Shown here: piece after piece, positions 34,657-43,461 of the stretch
Layout of the letters: every line of letters starts with the position of its first letter
Numbering within the stretch: position 1 is the stretch's first letter
Assembly (NCBI GenBank): GCA_965652395.1
Contig: CBFGUW010000020.1
Location: forward strand, 1-64,000
DNA from: Saccharospirillum sp965652395
GTDB lineage: Bacteria > Pseudomonadota > Gammaproteobacteria > Pseudomonadales > Natronospirillaceae
Direction of reading: 5' to 3'
Length of the DNA stretch: 64,000 nucleotides
Position numbers and translations under genes: made by a program
Notes under the pieces: generated by a model
Database searches by the model: none
What the model was told of the DNA's origin: nothing
What the model saw: the letters and a program-made list of their open reading frames with translations, nothing else

Positions 34657-35553
34657 TTAGGGCTGAGTCGACCTGAACCGGTACTTTAAATCAGACTTGC
34701 CTTTCGCTCCCGTTTTTCGGTAGATATTCGACGCATGGGATTTGACCGTATGCAGCGAAATGGACAATTCCTGAGCGATAACCTTGTAGGGTTTGGCCTG
34801 CACCAGCAGTTGCAGCACCTGATATTCCCGCTCGGTAAGATCAAACTGCCGCTGAGCTACGGCCATATCAATGGGGTTCACATTAGGCGACAGCGAGGCG
34901 GAAGGTGAGCTGTACTTGAACAAACTGTTCAGAGCCACCCACAAGGCGCAACCGATGACGTACAAATAAGCAATTGCATCCACGGGATGCACCTTCAACA
35001 GTGCTTCTGGCAGCAAAGACTGCAAAATAAAGGCGGGCACAAACAGGCTCAGACCTATCAAGGCTAAGCGTCGAATTTGAATAAACGGCGGCTTTTCAGG
35101 TTTCAACTGCCAGAACTGAAATAAAAACAACAACCCCACCACCATGAAAAAGACACTGGATAGGGGCAGCAGCGGCGGGCGCTCCAACACTCGGGCCGCC
35201 ATATTCGAGGCAGCCATCACGGCCAGGCAGACCCAGGTAACCGCCACCTCCCACCGGCTGATCTTGGCGCCGATCAGGAACAATAGCCGTTGCAGCCCAA
35301 GAAAGAGCCCCAGCAGGGTTAACAGTTGGACAGCGAAATGAATATAGACGGGGAAGTGCGTGGTGAAATCACTTTCCAGAAGATAGGCATATAGACCCAG
35401 GAAATAATTCGCGATAACACTGGCCAGCACCACCATGGCCCAACGGATTCGCCTGTCCGGAGTCACCCACTGCCAATAGGCGTATATCAGCAGAATGCCA
35501 ACCCCAGTGGAAAAGGAAAAAAACTGGATAAGGAAGTCAATTTTCACCGGCAT
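34657..35553 (-). CDS. Membrane-anchored LuxR-type transcriptional regulator
   Basis: A 298-residue protein with about seven transmembrane helices (residues roughly 5-215) followed by a cytoplasmic LuxR/GerE helix-turn-helix (FDLTEREYQVLQLLVQ; VIAQELSISLHTVKSHASNI). The membrane half probably acts as a sensor, giving a one-component system. I chose the ATG at 35553 (MPVKIDFL), although no strong ribosome-binding site is visible; an ATG at 35616 would add 21 residues. It stands alone between the lipoprotein gene and rarD. Confidence 0.75.
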   Translation of the reverse strand: MPVKIDFLIQFFSFSTGVGILLIYAYWQWVTPDRRIRWAMVVLASVIANYFLGLYAYLLESDFTTHFPVYIHFAVQLLTLLGLFLGLQRLLFLIGAKISRWEVAVTWVCLAVMAASNMAARVLERPPLLPLSSVFFMVVGLLFLFQFWQLKPEKPPFIQIRRLALIGLSLFVPAFILQSLLPEALLKVHPVDAIAYLYVIGCALWVALNSLFKYSSPSASLSPNVNPIDMAVAQRQFDLTEREYQVLQLLVQAKPYKVIAQELSISLHTVKSHASNIYRKTGAKGKSDLKYRFRSTQP

Positions 35554-35780
35554 ACAGAAAACGTGTCTCAAACGGAAAAAGAGCTGAGCATATAGTTGGC
35601 AGAAGTAACATGCCATAGCCTGGGAATGCCATGCCTATCGACCCGAAAACGATTGTATCGCTACAATTACCGTTATTTAGACGCAGTTAAAAGCAATTTC
35701 GCAGAAGAAACACTAGCCACATCCTGGCCCGGCTGCTAGCCTAACCACCTTCTTCGTTGTTCTGTGAGATTTAACCCGCC

Positions 35781-36671
35781 ATGTCCTCTTCCCCCTCCGA
35801 ATCTGCCAAGGGCGTCTTTTTTGGTTTGGCCAGCTATGGCATTTGGGGGTGCTTTCCGCTCTTTTTTGCCCTATTCGATGGAGTACCCTCCTGGGAGATT
35901 CTGATTCATCGGGTGCTTTGGTCCTGCGTTTTCCTGGCCGGAGTGGTGACGCTGTTGCGACGGTGGCCTGTGGTAAAACGGGCAACGGCAGAACCGCGAC
36001 GCCTGGGGCGCGTGTTAGTATGCGCCATTCTCATCGCCATAAATTGGGTCACCTACATTTATTCGGTTGAGACGAAGAACGTGTTACAGGCCAGCCTCGG
36101 TTATTTCCTTACGCCGCTGATCAATGTCGCCCTGGGTTTGTTCTTCCTGAAAGAACGCATCACTCCTGCCCAGACCTTTGCAGTTGTGATCGCAACCACG
36201 GCGATTTTGCTGCAATTGGTCACCCTGGGCACGGTTCCCTATCTATCGTTGATTCTGGCTTTCAGCTTCGGCATCTATGGCCTGCTGCGCAAACAGGTCC
36301 CCCTCGACGGACTCTCAGGCCTGTTCGTGGAAACGCTCCTGTTAATGCCCTTCGGCCTACTGGCTTTCGGTACCATCAGTCAAATGGGTCTATCGCATTT
36401 CACCGAAAGCACAGAAAATACCCTGCTGTTGGTCGCCAGCGGCATCTTAACAGCCATTCCGTTGCTTTTCTTCGCTGGAGCGGCCCGCCGATTACGTTTG
36501 GCTACTGTGGGGTTTCTGATGTACATCAACCCGACCATTCAGTTTCTGGTCGCACTGCTGGTGTTCAACGAACCTCTCAGACCCAGCCAATTGGTCACCT
36601 TTATTCTTATCTGGTTTTCTCTGGGTTTGTATACCTGGTCTATTTGGAAAGGCCGCGCGCGAGCCCTATAG
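35781..36671 (+). CDS. rarD: EamA family transporter RarD
   Basis: A 296-residue protein with ten predicted transmembrane helices. It fits the RarD branch of the drug/metabolite transporter superfamily: an early GVFFGLASYGIWGCFPLFF, then WVTYIYSVETKNVLQASLGY and the end FLVALLVFNEPLRPSQLV. Substrate is unknown; the name comes from a chloramphenicol-related phenotype in other species. The start ATG is at 35781. Confidence 0.88.
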   Translation: MSSSPSESAKGVFFGLASYGIWGCFPLFFALFDGVPSWEILIHRVLWSCVFLAGVVTLLRRWPVVKRATAEPRRLGRVLVCAILIAINWVTYIYSVETKNVLQASLGYFLTPLINVALGLFFLKERITPAQTFAVVIATTAILLQLVTLGTVPYLSLILAFSFGIYGLLRKQVPLDGLSGLFVETLLLMPFGLLAFGTISQMGLSHFTESTENTLLLVASGILTAIPLLFFAGAARRLRLATVGFLMYINPTIQFLVALLVFNEPLRPSQLVTFILIWFSLGLYTWSIWKGRARAL

Positions 36672-36776
36672 CCTTCCACATACCGACGAAATAGTGACCA
36701 TGCGCACTGTTGGACTGAGGACGGAAAAGGGAACCTTTCAATCCTGATGACAAGAAGACAAAAAGGATTTCCCTAC

Positions 36777-37547
36777 ATGGCTCTCAAGTTAAATCATGCT
36801 CTCTGTTTAGTGATAACAGCTTCGTTATTAACAACGGCCGCTTGGGCTGATGGTTGGTCCGACCTCCAATCCGCCCTGGAACGTCTGCAAGGCACCGCCC
36901 CCATCAGCGCGCAGCTCGAAACCGAAGTGTGGAGCACCACCGGTGATGATGAAGACAAAACGGAAACCCACGCTCTGGCCAGTGTCCTCCTCAAAGACGA
37001 CGAGAATGGCTTTCAAATGCTCTACAAAGCGCCATTGTTATCGGTTATGGAACAGGAACAAGAGGCCGCGGTAACCGACCCCGGCGCCAAAACCCCAACG
37101 CTGGAAGCCGTAGCGGCGTTAACCCCCAACGATTTACGATCCATGCTGTCGGCTGCGAATATGCTTAAACGACAGCTGGAAGACTCTGAATTCACCCAAG
37201 AAGAATCCTCCACCTATGAAGGCAGCGCAGCCAGACTCCTCACCTTCGAGAAAGGCCTGGAAGCACTGCCGGAGAATGAGCGGGAGCATGTGAAAGAGTT
37301 TGAATCGACCATTAAAGTGTGGATCGCCGATAACGGAACCCCCTTGGCCAGCGAATCAAACATGAGGGTAAAAGGTCGCTTCATGGTTGTCATCAAATTC
37401 GAGTTTACCGAAGCAGCCACCAACCGTTACGTTACCGAAGGCCAGCGATTGGTGGTGGTGGAACGCGAGAGCCACAACCATTCCTCAGGGGCGGGAGAGA
37501 AAGAAGACTCAAGAGAAGTCAGGCGGTTGATGGTCACGGAATTTTGA
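36777..37547 (+). CDS. Hypothetical periplasmic protein
   Basis: A 256-residue protein with a clear signal peptide (MALKLNHALCLVITASLLTTAAWA, cut before DGW). The mature part is acidic and contains no cysteine. It has beta-strand patches (ISAQLETEVWSTT; FMVVIKFEFTEAATNRY) that recall LolA-like substrate-binding folds, but I cannot name a family. The ATG at 36777 follows AAAAGGAT; a short upstream extension is possible. It may share a promoter with the next lipoprotein gene 115 bases downstream. Confidence 0.65.
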   Translation: MALKLNHALCLVITASLLTTAAWADGWSDLQSALERLQGTAPISAQLETEVWSTTGDDEDKTETHALASVLLKDDENGFQMLYKAPLLSVMEQEQEAAVTDPGAKTPTLEAVAALTPNDLRSMLSAANMLKRQLEDSEFTQEESSTYEGSAARLLTFEKGLEALPENEREHVKEFESTIKVWIADNGTPLASESNMRVKGRFMVVIKFEFTEAATNRYVTEGQRLVVVERESHNHSSGAGEKEDSREVRRLMVTEF

Positions 37548-37662
37548 TACGTGCACCTTCTTGCAACCCACTCATGGTCCCCTACTCTTATGGGTTTGAA
37601 GCGGTACTGGAAACTCCTAGCCGACACCGCTTCTGATTCAACAGACTACAAAGGGAACAACA

Positions 37663-38232
37663 ATGAGAAAGGCAATACTCAGCACGCTGACCGTTATTAT
37701 CGCCGGGTGTGTCAACACCCCGACCCAAAGCGTATCAACGGTCGCCGCAGCATGTGAAGGAAGTGTAGAACTACCGCCCCACCTCGCAACCCAATTCAAA
37801 CCCATTGAAGATACCACTCTGCTCGAAAACGCCCTGGGTGAACCAAATCAGGGCGGGCTGTGCCAAGGCCAAGTATATGTTTCCCTGGAAGAAACCCAGG
37901 TGGAGATATACCGCGCCTGGAACAGCACCAACCCGGGAAGCCAATTCGGCAACTGGTGGGCCTTTGAAAAACCAGCCGGCGCCGTTGCCGATTACCGGGA
38001 AGACTATGAGATATGCTATCAGTGGTCACCACTGGACAGGATGGTCAGTTGTACTCTCAGCCCTGGAACAAAAGTTGTGGTGGGTAATGGACAAAGCGCC
38101 GAGTGCTCTCAGTATTTAACCTATCCGGTATCAGCCAGCCAGCAGGTGTACATTGAAGAGGCCGCCGATGCGGTTATTGATTGCACGGATCATATTGGTA
38201 TTTTGACATGGGAGGCAGCGGAACCTCAGTAA
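37663..38232 (+). CDS. Hypothetical lipoprotein
   Basis: A 189-residue protein with a lipoprotein leader ending at Cys16 (TLTVIIAGC). The mature part has six further cysteines (for example AAACEG, GGLCQG, YEICYQW, VSCTL, AECSQ, IDCTD), which could form disulfides in the periplasm. I do not recognise a domain. It ends 13 bases before the convergent AraC gene. Confidence 0.6.
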   Translation: MRKAILSTLTVIIAGCVNTPTQSVSTVAAACEGSVELPPHLATQFKPIEDTTLLENALGEPNQGGLCQGQVYVSLEETQVEIYRAWNSTNPGSQFGNWWAFEKPAGAVADYREDYEICYQWSPLDRMVSCTLSPGTKVVVGNGQSAECSQYLTYPVSASQQVYIEEAADAVIDCTDHIGILTWEAAEPQ

Positions 38233-38245
38233 ACCGTTCTATTTG

Positions 38246-39187
38246 TCACTCTAAGCGTTCGCCGACGTACTCAGAAGGTGGCACGCCGACATGACGTGTA
38301 AACGCGACACTAAAAGCACTGGCCGAGCCATACCCCACCGTCTCCGCGATGTCGGCAATCCTCTTTTGTGTGCTTTGAAGCATACTTTTGGCCAGTGCCA
38401 TTCTCCAGTTCAACAAGTACTCCATCGGCGTTACGCCCACTTGGTTTCTGAATCTTTCGAAAAAAGCCGAGCGTGACAACGCGGACTTTTTTGCTAACTC
38501 AGCCACGGTCCATGGGTAGGAAATCTTTGAATGCATAAGGCGAAGGGCCTTTGAGGTCCGTTCATCCGCCATACCCCGCAAAAGACCCGCACGCGGCGAC
38601 GTCGCAGAACTCGAACGCAGCACCTCAAGCAATAATACCTCCATCAATTTAGCCAGGATCACATCTCGCGCCGGGCGTTGAGCCAGGGATTCATCACGAA
38701 CCAGTTGCACCAGAGTGGTCAATCTATCCTCACCGCGAACGAGAATGAGCTGAGGCAGTAGCGATACCAACAAAGCGGCATCCGCAGAATGAAACTCGCA
38801 GTGCCCCACTAACATGCGCACATTGGATGGAACGGCATGATCTCCCAGTTGGTATTCGCCTCGAAGCAGTTCGACAGGCGTGGTATCCATTGAAGCCAAG
38901 GGTTCAGGATCCACACTGGCAACAGAGAAACCTTGTGCTTCGGGTATCAAAGCAAAGTCCCCCTTGTATAACAAGATGGGCTCATTGCCCTGACAAGTTA
39001 ATAGGCAACGGCCACTTAGGACAACCAAATAGAATGGCTGACCCGTATCCACTCGGCTGACGCGCCAAGGGCCTGCTCCCGTCACAAGCTTGGAAAAGGG
39101 GGCCTGTGGTTGCAATAGCGTTACGATTTCCGCAAGCGGATCAGACATGCGATCTGGACTCATACTAACATTAAATGGACTTTTCAT
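38246..39187 (-). CDS. AraC family regulator with cupin sensor domain
   Basis: A 313-residue regulator. The N-terminal cupin_6-type domain (about residues 14-205; FYLVVLSGRCLLTCQGNEPILLYKGD, quoted as FYLVVLSGRCLLTC) likely senses a small molecule. The C-terminal AraC domain has two helix-turn-helix motifs (WTVAELAKKSALSRSAFFERF; IADIAETVGYGSASAFSVAF). It diverges from the SDR gene across 63 bp, so it probably controls that gene. Starts at 39163 or 39148 are also possible. Confidence 0.87.
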   Translation of the reverse strand: MKSPFNVSMSPDRMSDPLAEIVTLLQPQAPFSKLVTGAGPWRVSRVDTGQPFYLVVLSGRCLLTCQGNEPILLYKGDFALIPEAQGFSVASVDPEPLASMDTTPVELLRGEYQLGDHAVPSNVRMLVGHCEFHSADAALLVSLLPQLILVRGEDRLTTLVQLVRDESLAQRPARDVILAKLMEVLLLEVLRSSSATSPRAGLLRGMADERTSKALRLMHSKISYPWTVAELAKKSALSRSAFFERFRNQVGVTPMEYLLNWRMALAKSMLQSTQKRIADIAETVGYGSASAFSVAFTRHVGVPPSEYVGERLE

Positions 39188-39250
39188 TATATAAAGTCCA
39201 GCCCCGAGTATCTATAGTGGTCTTCGTCAGTCACAACGTTAGGAAAGACC

Positions 39251-39988
39251 ATGAAAACAGTCCTTATCACCGGTTGTTCATCCGGCTTTGGTTTAGAAAC
39301 CGCTCGATACTTTCTTGAACGCGAATGGAACGTCGTCGCAACTATGCGGACTCCGAAAAACGGAATTCTCCCAAGTTCCGATTGTTTGCGACTATTGCCA
39401 TTGGATGTAACAAAGGAAGAGAGCATTCAGCAGGCCTTGGATGCCGCAGGACCAATTGACGTATTGGTAAACAATGCGGGTATCGGCATGCTGGGCGCGC
39501 TTGAAGGTACCTCAATGACGGTTAGCCGCGATATATTTGAAACCAACCTATTTGGCACTATCGCTATGACCAGAGCCGTACTGCCACAATTTCGTGAGCA
39601 AAAGTCTGGCGTTATTATTAATGTAACGTCCAGCGTGACGCTCAAGCCCCTACCCCTACTTTCCGTTTATACAGCAAGCAAGTCTGCGGTGAACGCCTTC
39701 ACCGAATCGCTGGCGCTTGAGTTGAAGCAGTTCAACATCCGCGCACACTTGGTACTGCCAGGCCGTGCTCCCGGCACTAAATTCGGCGAAAACGCTCAAG
39801 ACAGAGTCCAGAGCGCCTTTACAGACCCCTACAGCACCTTTTTACAAAGCGTTTTTGACGGCTGGAAAGACGACAATACGGTGACTGATGCTCAAGAGGT
39901 TGCAGAAGCAGTGTGGCTTGCTGCGACGGACGAGAACAGTCCTTTTCGACTCCCCGCAGGTGCGGATGCAATCGCTTTGTCTCAGTAA
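39251..39988 (+). CDS. Short-chain dehydrogenase/reductase
   Basis: A 245-residue classical SDR oxidoreductase. The NAD(P)-binding motif is TGCSSGFG near residue 7. The NNAG motif (VLVNNAGIGMLGAL) and the catalytic Ser-Tyr-Lys (NVTSS..., YTASKSAVNAF) are present. It resembles oxidoreductases regulated by neighbouring AraC/cupin regulators in other Gram-negatives. Substrate is unknown. The ATG is preceded by AGGAAAG. Confidence 0.88.
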   Translation: MKTVLITGCSSGFGLETARYFLEREWNVVATMRTPKNGILPSSDCLRLLPLDVTKEESIQQALDAAGPIDVLVNNAGIGMLGALEGTSMTVSRDIFETNLFGTIAMTRAVLPQFREQKSGVIINVTSSVTLKPLPLLSVYTASKSAVNAFTESLALELKQFNIRAHLVLPGRAPGTKFGENAQDRVQSAFTDPYSTFLQSVFDGWKDDNTVTDAQEVAEAVWLAATDENSPFRLPAGADAIALSQ

Positions 39989-40137
39989 CTTGGGAAGGGG
40001 CAGGCATGTTGGAGGTGCCTGATTTTATTCCCTTTGCGGTGCCTCCTCGCCTGGGCTAGGATTGCTCAAGCCTAGGGGGCAAGCCGTGATGTGTGGCCAT
40101 TAATAGGCGAACGGACGTTGTCTATGAGGATAATCGC

Positions 40138-41322
40138 ATGTCTAACATGATTGTACTTGGCACCCGCAAAGGGACTGTCATCTTTGATCGCATCAATGCC
40201 GGTTGGCGCCCTCGCCCTATCATGCATTCGGGCATACCGGTGTGTTACGCCACACGCGACCCACGCAATGGCACACTGTGGGCATCGCTGGACCACGGTC
40301 ACTGGGGGCCGAAGCTCTCCCGCTCGCGCGATGACGGCGAGACCTGGGAGGAAGTGACGTCGATTAAATACCCCCAGGGTGCCCGCCATATTGTTCAATA
40401 CCTACCCACGCCCGATTTCGACCCCGAGGCCCCGACCGGCGAGCCTCAGTATGCCGATGCCTCGGTGTACAAGATCTGGAATATCGAGTTCGGGCACGAA
40501 AGCCAGCCCGGCAGGCTCTATGCCGGTACCATCCCGGGCGGCTTATTCGTCAGTGACGACGACGGGGACAGCTGGGAACTCAACCGCCCGCTGTGGAACC
40601 ATGAAACCCGAGGCGGCAACCTGTTCGAAGGCGATGCCACGAGCGAAAACCTCTGGGGCGGCACCCCGGCAAGCGTCGACTACGGCGTGTTTGAGCCTGG
40701 CATTCATTCGATTGTTATAGACCCTCGCGACCCCGACCATTGGTTTGTGGCGGTCTCCTCCGCCGGAGTCATCGAGACCACCGATGGCGGCCAGACCTGG
40801 GCGGGAGCCAGTCACGGTATGTTGATGGATTATTTGCCCGACCCGGCGGTGGAATGGGGTCATGATCCGCATTTTGTGACCCAGTGCCCCGGACAGCCGT
40901 ATCACCTTTGGCAACAGAACCATTGCGGCGTTTTCTACAGCGATGACGGCGCCAGGAACTGGCGCAAAGTCAGTAAGCCGGACATGGGCGTACACTTTGG
41001 ATTCCCCATCGCGGCGGATGCGAACGACGGGCGCACCGCCTGGGTGGTACCGGCCCGAGCGGACTCGGAACGCATGGCGATCGACGGTGGTCTGTTCGTC
41101 GCCCGCACAACGGATGGCGGTGAATCCTGGCAATCGTTCCGTCAGGGCCTGCCGCAAGAGAGCGCCTACGATATTGTCTTAAGGCATGCGCTGGATGCCT
41201 CGGGCGACTGCCTGTGTTTCGCCAGCACCACCGGCAATGTGTACCTTTCGGAAGACCGGGGTGAAACCTGGCAATGCCTGGGGAACAACCTGCCACCGGT
41301 CTATTCGGTTCGATTCGGCTGA
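40138..41322 (+). CDS. BNR/sialidase-like beta-propeller protein
   Basis: A 394-residue cytoplasmic-looking protein (no signal peptide) built from BNR-type repeats, seen as S-x-D-x-G-x-T/S-W elements: SRSRDDGETWEEV, FVSDDDGDSWEL, IETTDGGQTWAGA, FYSDDGARNWRKV, ARTTDGGESWQSF and LSEDRGETWQCL. Such propellers occur in sialidases and photosystem assembly factors (YCF48), but no sialidase active site is evident. The start is ATG 40138 with GAGGA upstream. The MoaD/ThiS-like gene starts 5 bases after the stop, so the two form an operon. Confidence 0.82.
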   Translation: MSNMIVLGTRKGTVIFDRINAGWRPRPIMHSGIPVCYATRDPRNGTLWASLDHGHWGPKLSRSRDDGETWEEVTSIKYPQGARHIVQYLPTPDFDPEAPTGEPQYADASVYKIWNIEFGHESQPGRLYAGTIPGGLFVSDDDGDSWELNRPLWNHETRGGNLFEGDATSENLWGGTPASVDYGVFEPGIHSIVIDPRDPDHWFVAVSSAGVIETTDGGQTWAGASHGMLMDYLPDPAVEWGHDPHFVTQCPGQPYHLWQQNHCGVFYSDDGARNWRKVSKPDMGVHFGFPIAADANDGRTAWVVPARADSERMAIDGGLFVARTTDGGESWQSFRQGLPQESAYDIVLRHALDASGDCLCFASTTGNVYLSEDRGETWQCLGNNLPPVYSVRFG

Positions 41323-41327
41323 ACACC

Positions 41328-41606
41328 ATGACGACCGTTAAAATGACATCCCATCTCTACCGGTACTTTCCGCAGTTGGAGAACCAAACGGTCAGGGTAC
41401 CGGCCGGCCCGGTCTCGGAAGTTCTGAAGGCGGTCAACAAGATCGCCCCAGGCTTCACCGACTATGTGCTGGACGACCAAGGCGGACTGCGCCGTCATGT
41501 GCACCTTTCCATCGACAACGCCCTGGTGGTCGACAGGAAGACGCTCTCTGACCGGGTTCAGGATGGTGGGACTGTTTATATTTTTCAGGCATTGAGCGGG
41601 GGGTGA
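41328..41606 (+). CDS. MoaD/ThiS-family ubiquitin-like protein
   Basis: A 92-residue beta-grasp protein ending in Ser-Gly-Gly. The diglycine tail and VYIFQALSGG resemble sulfur-carrier proteins such as MoaD and ThiS. The longer middle region (PGFTDYVLDDQGGLRRHVHL) is typical of a MoaD-like subfamily. No activating E1-like gene, moaE or thiG is nearby, so this is not an obvious molybdopterin gene. It is tightly linked to the BNR-propeller gene. A role as sulfur carrier or protein tag is inference. Confidence 0.83.
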   Translation: MTTVKMTSHLYRYFPQLENQTVRVPAGPVSEVLKAVNKIAPGFTDYVLDDQGGLRRHVHLSIDNALVVDRKTLSDRVQDGGTVYIFQALSGG

Positions 41607-41638
41607 ATGCCCCTGATAGGGTGCAACCGTCTATTTGA

Positions 41639-41968
41639 TTACCACCGGTTAAATAGCAGGTAAAAACCGAACAGCAACCAACTGATAGCCAGCAACGCCC
41701 AGGGAACGATAACCCAGTGCTTTGCGGTCGGCTGCGGTGCTCTATTCGTCACCTCAGGTTCCACGGCTGTTGGCTGGTGCTGTTCCTTCTTGCGTTGTTT
41801 GTCGCGCTCACGGGCTCTGGCTTTTTCCCTTTTCTTATACTCCGCTATGCCTTTTTCGATTCCCTGGGCAATTGCCTTGGTTTGCTCTTTCGTCTGCCCT
41901 GGCCGTTGAGTGCCTTTTGCAATCTTTAAGGCTTCAGTCTGGGTTTCGGGTGATATTGTTTTGGGCAT
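41639..41968 (-). CDS. DUF2956 family protein
   Basis: A 109-residue protein with the DUF2956 N-terminal pattern SPETQTEALKIAKGTQRPGQ and TKEQTKAIAQGIEKGIAEYK, a highly charged Lys/Arg-rich helix, and a single C-terminal transmembrane helix (VIVPWALLAISWLLFGFYLL). It is probably tail-anchored in the inner membrane with its basic helix in the cytoplasm. Function is unknown. I chose the ATG at 41968, preceded by AGGGGA; a TTG seven codons upstream is also in frame. Confidence 0.85.
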   Translation of the reverse strand: MPKTISPETQTEALKIAKGTQRPGQTKEQTKAIAQGIEKGIAEYKKREKARARERDKQRKKEQHQPTAVEPEVTNRAPQPTAKHWVIVPWALLAISWLLFGFYLLFNRW

Positions 41969-42093
41969 CGGTTCCCCTGGTTTGGACAAAGGCAGGATTA
42001 GTATTCACCTTCATTCATGAAATTATTAGCCTCAGCCAGGTAACAAGCATCCAATACTGTTCATAGCTCAGGCAGGCGGATGATCTTTGTCAA

Positions 42094-42534
42094 TCAGTTA
42101 CGCTCGGAAGGGGTCACTGCCTTCAGGTACGCCTGCATCTTTTTAGCACCATAGCGTTGATAACACCACGCCAGAAACACAATGAAAGAACCATAGAGAA
42201 GGAAATCGCAACCGACACGGGTATAGAATCTATCTACCGAAAACCGGGCAGGCTCTATCGCGAACGCAGCGAGCAGGACAGGTTGAGATGCGATAACCAA
42301 GACCGCGCCTAAACGCTGCATCCACATGGCCAGGACAGATGAAAACGGGCGATAATAGAGCCCGGCTGTCAGATTCACCACGGCTGACATCATTAAATAG
42401 AGATGGGAGGCCCGCCACATCATCCGGTTGCCATCCAAGGGCCCCTCTGGCGGTAAGGTCGCCTCTAGATACTGCCCTGATAAAACAAATACAAAAACCA
42501 TGACCAAACCGGAAATTAAATGAACTTTTTTCAT
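42094..42534 (-). CDS. Hypothetical four-helix membrane protein
   Basis: A 146-residue protein with about four transmembrane helices (starting VHLISGLVMVFVFVLSGQYL). I do not recognise a named family. I chose the ATG at 42534 (MKKVHLIS); a longer frame would add 18 residues. About 255 bp of AT-rich sequence separate it from the ABC operon. Confidence 0.6.
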   Translation of the reverse strand: MKKVHLISGLVMVFVFVLSGQYLEATLPPEGPLDGNRMMWRASHLYLMMSAVVNLTAGLYYRPFSSVLAMWMQRLGAVLVIASQPVLLAAFAIEPARFSVDRFYTRVGCDFLLYGSFIVFLAWCYQRYGAKKMQAYLKAVTPSERN

Positions 42535-42789
42535 TGAGTCAGCGCACCAAGCAATAAAAAGACGACCTACAAGAAAACAGTAAAGCAAATCCCCCCATTA
42601 TCTGACTCACCAGTCAAATCACAGGATTCAAAAGAAATCGACGTTCGATTATCGGCATAACGCCTCACGCTTCAAAGAGTTTTTAAATTTTCTACTCCCG
42701 AGTTTCCCTCACCAATAAACTTGCAACCCAACCCACATCCAGTTACGTATTACCCTTCACTCATCAATTCACCCGAGCCACTGCCACCC

Positions 42790-43461
42790 ATGCTGACCCT
42801 CACCAACCTACACAAAACCTTCACCCAACCCAGCGGCCAGGTCACGGTACTGAATGGCGTGAACTTCAAGCTGCCTCCGGGTCATTCCGCCGCTTTGCTG
42901 GGTGAAAGCGGCAGCGGCAAGAGTACCCTGCTGCATCTGGCGGCGGGATTGGACCGTGCCGACAGCGGCGATGTGCTTATCCAGGGGCAGTCCACCCAGG
43001 GTATAACGGAGGCGGGTTGGGCGGCACTTCGGCGGGAGCGTATCAGCCTGGTGTTCCAGCAGTTCCATTTGGTGCCGACCTTGACCGTGGTCGATAACGT
43101 GCGCTTGCAGGCGCGGTTGTGCAATCGGTGGGATTGTGACTATGAGCGGCATCTGATGGACCGGCTGGGTCTGGCGGATTTGGGACATCGGTTGCCGCAT
43201 CAGTTGTCCGGTGGGCAGCAGCAGCGGGTGGCGATTGCTCGGTCGTTGCTGCATCGTCCACCGCTGGTGCTGGCGGATGAGCCAACGGGGAATCTGGATG
43301 AGCACAGCAGCGATGCGGTAATGGCGTTGTTTGTCGATCTGGTGCGGGAATCCGGTAGCAGCCTGTTGATGGTGACACACAGCGTGGCAATGGCGAACTA
43401 TCTGGATGCGCAGTGGCGCCTGCACGATGGCCGGTTGAACCCGGTCGAGGCGTCGGTATGA
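42790..43461 (+). CDS. ABC transporter ATP-binding protein (AttE/LolD-like)
   Basis: A 223-residue ATPase of the LolD/MacB group. Walker A is LLGESGSGKSTLLHLAAGL, the Q-loop is in LVFQQFHLVPTL, the signature is LSGGQQQRVAIARSL and Walker B is LVLADEPTGNLDE. I chose the ATG at 42790 (MLTLTNLHKTF). It overlaps the permease gene by ATGA (43458). With the next two genes it forms an operon like attEFGH, in which an FtsX-type ABC system is paired with the secreted AttH protein. Confidence 0.9.
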   Translation: MLTLTNLHKTFTQPSGQVTVLNGVNFKLPPGHSAALLGESGSGKSTLLHLAAGLDRADSGDVLIQGQSTQGITEAGWAALRRERISLVFQQFHLVPTLTVVDNVRLQARLCNRWDCDYERHLMDRLGLADLGHRLPHQLSGGQQQRVAIARSLLHRPPLVLADEPTGNLDEHSSDAVMALFVDLVRESGSSLLMVTHSVAMANYLDAQWRLHDGRLNPVEASV

